Source: an uncultured archaeon | Lineage (GTDB): Archaea > Halobacteriota > Methanosarcinia > Methanosarcinales > Methanoperedenaceae | DNA length: 7,233 nt | Assembly (NCBI GenBank): GCA_902386085.1 | Contig: CABMIA010000181.1 | Location: 1-7,233, forward strand | Direction: 5' to 3' | In this document: one piece after another, positions 3,434 to 7,233 of the stretch | Position numbering within the stretch: position 1 is the first letter of the stretch | How the letters are laid out: each line of letters begins with the position of its first letter | The notes under the pieces: generated by a model | What the model was told of the DNA's origin: nothing | The model's database searches: none | What the model saw: only the letters and a program-made list of their open reading frames with translations | Program-made: the position numbers and the translations under genes

Positions 3434-5263
3434 CTATTTGATACGCGAGAAGGCCAATACTTCCTTTGCTGCTTTTTTATATCTTCCTGAGGCTATGCTG
3501 ACCATGTCCCGTGGAATCGAATGTTTGTTTATTGCAAGATATTCCTCTATCAGCTTGAGTTCGTTCTGGTATGCGGGTGCGATCATTTCCGCATATTCAA
3601 GACCGTCATTGGTCAGCACATATTCATACCGCTGTTTCCATCTCCCGTTCTTTTCAAAATACCGGAGGTCTTCATCCACCATGCCCATGGCAACGAGAAG
3701 CTGGATATCCTCAAAAAGCCTGTCGCTGTAATGGAAACCGTAACGGTCATGGAACCTGTAATCAAATAAATTGCGCAACCTTTCGATCTTCCCAAGCTCC
3801 CTGACAAGATGGTATATCCTGGCGATGTTACGAAGCCGCGGCATCGTGATCCTTCCATCGGCTTCCTTACTGAACATCCTGTGGGAGCTGTAAAAGATAA
3901 GAAGGAGCCCCTCTATGGGGAGGCTGGTTTCGTTCCTGATAAAGTGCAAAAGCCGCGGGGACAGGCTTTCGATATCGAGAAGAAAATCGTGCGAAGCCTG
4001 CAATAGCGCAGCATCGTCAACTGCTTTTGAAAATATGCATAACGATATCTGGCGTGAGATCGACCTGACAAGACCGTTAGCCAGGGCTGATTCATCATAT
4101 AAGAATCCTTCATACTCGCCGGTTTTTATGCGGGTGCTCTTCGGGATACCGCTTGCTACATCAAGGTCTACAAGAACTGACGCATTGGATTTTTTGATAA
4201 AGCGCTTTGCAAGTTCATCCTCGAACATCTTCTTTGCCACGCCATTTCTTGTAATCGTGGAAAGCGCCATCCGCGTCCTGGGATTTAGGTTTTTGTGGGT
4301 GAAACGCGCCACAGCGTTGCAGATATTTGCGCTGCGGATTTTATCTGCCAGTTTTTTTGCCTGGATATCTCCATGAGCTTCGATGAAATTCATTAGATCT
4401 GTATCAGTATATGAGGTAAAAAACTTTAATACTGTTGATTTTAAATCATTCCCGGATTTCTCAAGATTTCCAAGTGAATTCTCAAGGGCATGGAGCAGCA
4501 TGACCCTTGCTCCCTGCGTTTTCGGGTTATGGATAATCGCAGAATAATGATGTGACCTGGCGATCAGCATGGATTCTGCAGCGGTCAGCGCCATATCTTC
4601 GTCGTAACTTGCAGAACCTCCCAGTACGATCCTTCCGTTGTTCAGCGATAAGCTTGCAATGATCTGGTCGACATCTACAAGCCCGAGCGAGACGCCTGTA
4701 TGGTACGAATCCCGAAGCAGGAAATCGATCCTGTCTGCATCTATGTCATCCGAGATGATCTGGGCAAGATAAGGTTTTGGAAGACCCTCTACGTCGCCGG
4801 TCGCAATTTTAGCGATCTCCTCAAAAAATGCCTTCCCGTCAATAACCCGGGATTCGATTCCGGGTCTTGTATGAAATGAATTTGAGATTATATGCCTTGT
4901 GAACATTTCATGCTTCAGGAATCTCCTGCCGCCAATCACTGGCTGGTATGCAGGATTCCGCTTCAGCACACTTTCCACCACATGCGAGAACGCACAGTGC
5001 CCTATATCGTGAAGTAATGCCGCGAGCCTGACTTTTACGATCTCCTCCTGTGCCAGGCCCAGGGCTTTTGCCATCTTATCTGCGATGAAAAGCGTGCCAA
5101 CACTGTGCTCAAAACGCGTGTGGTTAGCCCCGGGGAAAGCAAGGTCGGCAAGACCGAGCTGCTGTATCCTGCGAAGGCGCGCCATTTCAGGAGTGTTGAT
5201 GATGAGTTGCTCTAAATCACTTATTCCCACATGGCCGTAGATAGGGTCGATGATGGAGGGCAT
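3434..5263 (-). CDS. HD-domain phosphohydrolase, SAMHD1/dGTPase type, 609 aa
   Basis: The N-terminal third carries the metal site of the SAMHD1/dGTPase branch of HD enzymes: H53 in TRFEHSVGT, H85-D86 in LLHDIGHCAFSH, and D177 in DIDADRIDFLLRD, which align by eye with H167, H206-D207 and D311 of human SAMHD1. H118-E119 (KHE) matches a further active-site pair there. The opening IDPIYGHVGIS and RLRRIQQLG are also typical. These enzymes remove triphosphate from dNTPs; some relatives act on other nucleotides. The middle is helical. The last ~90 residues (YEYVLTNDGLEYAEMI onward) look like a winged helix followed by a helical tail. Length is above the usual ~400-500. No SAM or membrane domain. The start at 5263 lacks a ribosome site but sits just after a TATA box, implying a leaderless mRNA. 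Substrate is inferred. Confidence 0.87.
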   Translation of the reverse strand: MPSIIDPIYGHVGISDLEQLIINTPEMARLRRIQQLGLADLAFPGANHTRFEHSVGTLFIADKMAKALGLAQEEIVKVRLAALLHDIGHCAFSHVVESVLKRNPAYQPVIGGRRFLKHEMFTRHIISNSFHTRPGIESRVIDGKAFFEEIAKIATGDVEGLPKPYLAQIISDDIDADRIDFLLRDSYHTGVSLGLVDVDQIIASLSLNNGRIVLGGSASYDEDMALTAAESMLIARSHHYSAIIHNPKTQGARVMLLHALENSLGNLEKSGNDLKSTVLKFFTSYTDTDLMNFIEAHGDIQAKKLADKIRSANICNAVARFTHKNLNPRTRMALSTITRNGVAKKMFEDELAKRFIKKSNASVLVDLDVASGIPKSTRIKTGEYEGFLYDESALANGLVRSISRQISLCIFSKAVDDAALLQASHDFLLDIESLSPRLLHFIRNETSLPIEGLLLIFYSSHRMFSKEADGRITMPRLRNIARIYHLVRELGKIERLRNLFDYRFHDRYGFHYSDRLFEDIQLLVAMGMVDEDLRYFEKNGRWKQRYEYVLTNDGLEYAEMIAPAYQNELKLIEEYLAINKHSIPRDMVSIASGRYKKAAKEVLAFSRIK

Positions 5264-5287
5264 GATACGTTAAATAAGACTGCGGGG

Positions 5288-5297
5288 TATTAAAATC
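5288..5297 (-). promoter_or_regulatory. TATA box of the HD-domain gene
   Basis: The leftward strand reads GATTTTAATA, centred near 5292, with initiation expected near 5265, two bases before the ATG at 5263. The same Ts form the tail of the upstream hairpin terminator. Confidence 0.5.
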
Positions 5298-5315
5298 AAT
5301 CCTTGCCGCAGGATT
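5292..5315 (-). terminator. Hairpin plus T-run terminating the leftward 128/104-aa operon
   Basis: On the leftward strand AATCCT and AGGATT form a perfect 6-bp stem around the loop GCGGCA, followed by GATTTT. It begins about 18 bases after the stop of the 104-aa gene, as expected for a terminator. Archaeal termination mainly needs the T-run, so the hairpin's role is uncertain. Confidence 0.5.
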
Positions 5316-5333
5316 CCGAGTCTTAAAATCTTG

Positions 5334-5648
5334 TTACCGGCCGGCCAGTTCCCCTGCCTTTTCAGGGAGCCTTTTTTTTATTGCTTCAAGAAAAGCATCA
5401 AAATCCCCTTCTGCCAGTGAACCGACATCCTCTTCCCCTTCTTTGACCAAACGCACAAGATACGTAAGCTCTTCATCTGTCAATTTATTGATCCTGGCCC
5501 CGAAATCCTCAGAAGATTCCGAGACGCGGTGAGACACCGGAACCAGGATAAATTTAAAATCATGCCCGGGCGCAGGGCCGGTCGCTCCCTGAAGTTCGGG
5601 GGCGAGCTTTGAGAGGATTTTTTTATCACGTTCGGTGAGTGTTCTCAT
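5334..5648 (-). CDS. Soluble hypothetical protein, 104 aa
   Basis: The N-terminus is helical and basic (LTERDKKILSKLAPEL), a Gly/Pro-rich link follows (GATGPAPGHDF), then a short strand (KFILVPVSHRV) and an acidic helical C-terminal half (INKLTDEELTYLVRLVKEG to FDAFLEAIKKRL). There are no cysteines, no membrane span and no recognised catalytic motif. The ATG overlaps the upstream gene's TGA (ATGA), so it is translated with the three-helix membrane protein and is probably its cytoplasmic partner. A hairpin terminator follows. I do not recognise the family; the strand plus helices could form a small peripheral subunit. Coding status is strong because of length, overlap and codon regularity. Confidence 0.8.
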   Translation of the reverse strand: MRTLTERDKKILSKLAPELQGATGPAPGHDFKFILVPVSHRVSESSEDFGARINKLTDEELTYLVRLVKEGEEDVGSLAEGDFDAFLEAIKKRLPEKAGELAGR

Positions 5649-6031
5649 AGTATATTCGTCTTGATTCCTGTATTTAGTTGATTATGCATACTTATAAATA
5701 AGTACCAGCTATGGACTGCAAATACGAATGCTGTCAGGAAGATGATCTGGTTCAATTCAACGATATGATAGCCTGTAAGAATGTCATTTATGGCGTTGAA
5801 AAAGCCTGCAAACCCGATCATGACATTAAAGGAAAAAGATGCGCCTGCGATCGAAATGTAGATCCAGGTCTGCCGCATCATATTATCTTTCAGGAAAAGC
5901 CTTGCTCTCAGTAAATCCCTGTCCAGCTTTCGCGTCAAAAGAAGAACAAGCCCGCAAAAAAATATTATGGCGACCGACGCGATTACTTTAAATATTTCAG
6001 TAAATACTTCAATAAACTGATTCGCATCCAT
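5645..6031 (-). CDS. Three-helix membrane protein, 128 aa
   Basis: Hydrophobic segments lie at about residues 16-33 (VIASVAIIFFCGLVLLL), 56-78 (WIYISIAGASFSFNVMIGFAGFF) and 95-114 (QIIFLTAFVFAVHSWYLFI). Between the first two is a strongly basic loop (TRKLDRDLLRARLFLKDN) likely facing the cytoplasm, so the N-terminus is outside and the C-terminus (HNQLNTGIKTNIL) probably inside. No known channel or enzyme motif; H107 and W109 in the third helix stand out. ATG at 6031 has GAGGG six bases upstream and a TATA box further up. Its stop overlaps the start of the 104-aa gene. The pair looks like a membrane sensor or anchor with a soluble partner, by inference only. Confidence 0.82.
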   Translation of the reverse strand: MDANQFIEVFTEIFKVIASVAIIFFCGLVLLLTRKLDRDLLRARLFLKDNMMRQTWIYISIAGASFSFNVMIGFAGFFNAINDILTGYHIVELNQIIFLTAFVFAVHSWYLFISMHNQLNTGIKTNIL

Positions 6032-6060
6032 TATTATCCCTCATCCCATTTATTATATAA

Positions 6061-6077
6061 TCTTATATATATCTTTA
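6061..6077 (-). promoter_or_regulatory. BRE/TATA promoter of the leftward membrane-protein operon
   Basis: The leftward strand reads TAAAGATATATATAAGA: an AAAG BRE-like block plus ATATATAAG centred near 6066. Initiation near 6040 would leave a short leader. A second TTATATAAT at 6052-6060 is an alternative that would give a leaderless RNA and lose the GAGGG site. Confidence 0.5.
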
Positions 6078-6195
6078 TTGCAACATTAAGCATTTAGTAA
6101 GGTTTATTAATGAGTTTGCATATATCAGATTTTTAGTGAAAACATTGATAGGGGAATTTTATTTTATAATGGATAGATTAAAATTATCTGATTAT

Positions 6196-6210
6196 AGAAA
6201 CTTTTAAATA
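6196..6210 (+). promoter_or_regulatory. BRE/TATA promoter of the Cys4 protein and transporter
   Basis: AGAAACTTTTAAATA combines a purine-rich BRE with the TATA-like TTTTAAATA centred near 6206. A start near 6232 leaves a 15-base leader carrying GGAGG at 6235-6239. Confidence 0.6.
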
Positions 6211-6246
6211 CTATTATGCCTAAAAATACTTTTTGGAGGATGAATC

Positions 6247-6393
6247 TTGAAGTATTGTGTTGATTGCAGATACTTCTCAACAAAAATAAAAGGAAGCAAC
6301 CGGGAACAATATGATGGTTCCTGCACCCTGGCCAAGAAAAACGTATACGAGACCAATAGAGGTTGCAAAGATTTCAGGGAAGAACGCTTATAG
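6247..6393 (+). CDS. Small four-cysteine metal-binding protein, 48 aa
   Basis: The start is TTG at 6247: GGAGG ends seven bases upstream, and an in-frame TGA at 6241 excludes anything longer. The ATG that overlaps the ribosome site (6240) opens a frame of only seven codons. The product has C4xxC7 followed by RYF, then C26 and C40 (GSCTLAKKN, RGCKDFRE), a CxxC-x18-C-x13-C layout that can bind one zinc or a [4Fe-4S] cluster. The rest is polar and basic, with no membrane span. Small proteins with CxxCxYF and a final CxxF-like end are common in archaea and phages, mostly without function. It lies six bases before the transporter start and is surely co-transcribed, so it may serve or regulate that transporter; this is inference. 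Confidence 0.7.
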   Translation: MKYCVDCRYFSTKIKGSNREQYDGSCTLAKKNVYETNRGCKDFREERL

Positions 6394-6399
6394 GCATAA

Positions 6400-7233
6400 T
6401 TGATTCAGGTTCTTGCAATTGCAGTTTTTGTATTTACTTATGCGCTGATAGTCGTAAAGCCGAAAGGAATCAATGAGGCGCATGCCGCTCTGATCGGCGC
6501 GGCAGTTGCAATTATTCTTTTGCTCAAGCCGCATCATATACTTGAAGCCCTCGGTATTTCCACGCAGCAGATGCCAGTGCCGCTTGTGAACACATGGAAT
6601 GTTGTGATTATCCTTGCGACGCTGATGGTTATCTCAACGCTCCTTGATGATTACGGCTTCTTCGAATACTGCGCTACAAGGGCGATACAGGCCTCAAAAA
6701 ACAGCGGAAAGAGGCTTTTTTTATACACGTATCTTGTGGTATCCGTCATATCGCTTTTTGCAGGGAACGATGTGGTCATCCTGACAACAACTCCTATCAT
6801 TCTCATTTTTTGCAGGAATGCAGGAATTAACCCGAAACCCTATATGTATGCCTCCTTTTTTGCAGCGAACACTTTCTCAATGCCCCTGTATATCGGGAAT
6901 CTTACAAATATCCTGATAGGCGATAGTTTCAGGCTTGACTATTTCGGCTTTACGAAATACATGATCTTTCCAACCCTTGCAGCAGCGTTTGTAAATTATT
7001 ATTTGATGAAATATATTTTCAGAAAGCAAATACCTGAGAGTTTCAAAACACAGGACTTGGGCGGAAACCAGATAAAGAATAAATTCTTTGTCGCCCTTGG
7101 CCTATCGGTACTGCTTGCGGTAATCGTACTCGGAGGAGTTGCGAACTATTATAAAATCCCGCTCTCGATCGTGACCCTTGGCGGGGCCTTGATCCTTTTG
7201 GTTTCAGAGCGGCGCATCGTCCACAGGATGGGA
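6400..7233 (+). CDS. ArsB/NhaD-type ion transporter, N-terminal part (3' end outside the window)
   Basis: 278 residues are visible; the frame is still open at the last base. The family (ion transporter superfamily: ArsB arsenite efflux, NhaD Na+/H+ antiport, SLC13-type anion carriers) usually has about 400-430 residues and 11-12 helices. By eye it fits ArsB-like members: KPKGINEAHAALIGA at the end of helix 1, the WNVVIILATLMVISTLLDDYGFF block (residues 66-88), the buried FAGNDVVILTTTPIIL hairpin (120-135) and PLYIGNLTNILIGD (162-175), the conserved Asn-rich re-entrant region. Substrate could be arsenite, Na+/H+ or an anion; no arsR or arsA neighbour is present to favour arsenic. The start is TTG at 6400, right after an in-frame TAA; no earlier start exists, and the ribosome site is weak, so it probably depends on coupling with the 48-aa gene. 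Confidence 0.85.
   Translation, partial: MIQVLAIAVFVFTYALIVVKPKGINEAHAALIGAAVAIILLLKPHHILEALGISTQQMPVPLVNTWNVVIILATLMVISTLLDDYGFFEYCATRAIQASKNSGKRLFLYTYLVVSVISLFAGNDVVILTTTPIILIFCRNAGINPKPYMYASFFAANTFSMPLYIGNLTNILIGDSFRLDYFGFTKYMIFPTLAAAFVNYYLMKYIFRKQIPESFKTQDLGGNQIKNKFFVALGLSVLLAVIVLGGVANYYKIPLSIVTLGGALILLVSERRIVHRMG

Noticed and set aside
3915..4376. Rightward 153-aa ORF inside the HD-domain gene
   Set aside because: It is antisense to a clearly conserved HD protein; Ser/Arg-rich translation is typical of a shadow frame.
5711..5914. Rightward 67-aa Cys-containing ORF
   Set aside because: It looks zinc-finger-like at first (several Cys) but is antisense to the three-helix membrane gene, and its cysteines are unevenly spaced.
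6124..6192. Inverted repeat ATCAGAT / ATCTGAT in the divergent promoter region
   Set aside because: Only 7 bp with a 55-base gap in a very AT-rich region; expected by chance.
6165..6213. Possible leader peptide of 12 codons (MDRLKLSDYRNF)
   Set aside because: It spans the BRE/TATA element of the next gene and would lie upstream of the expected transcript start.

Overview
The window looks archaeal, most likely from a methanogen-related euryarchaeote; a Methanosarcinales or Methanoperedens-like host is my guess from protein flavour only. The evidence is a tRNA wybutosine enzyme of the archaeal TYW1/Taw1 type, a ubiquitin-like small archaeal modifier protein ending in Gly-Gly, AT-rich TATA boxes about 25-30 bases before start codons with several likely leaderless mRNAs, GGAGG and GGTGAT ribosome sites, and GTG and TTG starts. 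I saw no RNA gene, CRISPR array, insertion sequence or tandem repeat. Once the small genes are placed, no stretch over 300 bases is empty.

Left part (1-1285): the 3' end of a DHH/DHHA1 phosphoesterase runs rightward. Its tail overlaps, tail to tail, a leftward set of four very small genes: a 46-aa charged protein (1230-1090), a SAMP2-like ubiquitin fold protein ending GG (1090-884), a 42-aa protein (802-674) and a 51-aa protein with eight cysteines in four CxxC pairs (652-497). The first two share one base between stop and start. A ubiquitin-like modifier beside a compact eight-Cys zinc finger is the most interesting arrangement here.

Middle (1300-3430): two doubtful to plausible small rightward ORFs joined by an ATGA overlap (the second a two-helix membrane protein), then taw1 with its own promoter, then an 80-aa protein with two CxxC pairs. 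Opposite these lie two leftward single-helix membrane proteins of 39 and 34 aa. The 34-aa gene's promoter sits inside an 11-bp perfect inverted repeat that begins directly after the stop codon of the next gene.

Right part (3434-7233): a leftward 609-aa HD-domain phosphohydrolase of the SAMHD1/dGTPase type; a leftward two-gene operon (a three-helix membrane protein and a 104-aa soluble protein, ATGA overlap) ending in a hairpin whose T-run also serves as the HD gene's TATA box; then, divergently, a 48-aa four-Cys protein and an ArsB/NhaD-type ion transporter cut off by the window edge. Two themes join the parts. Translation and tRNA/protein modification are represented by taw1 and the SAMP2-like protein. 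There is also an unusual density of micro-proteins (at least seven below 70 aa), four of them Cys-rich or membrane-embedded.
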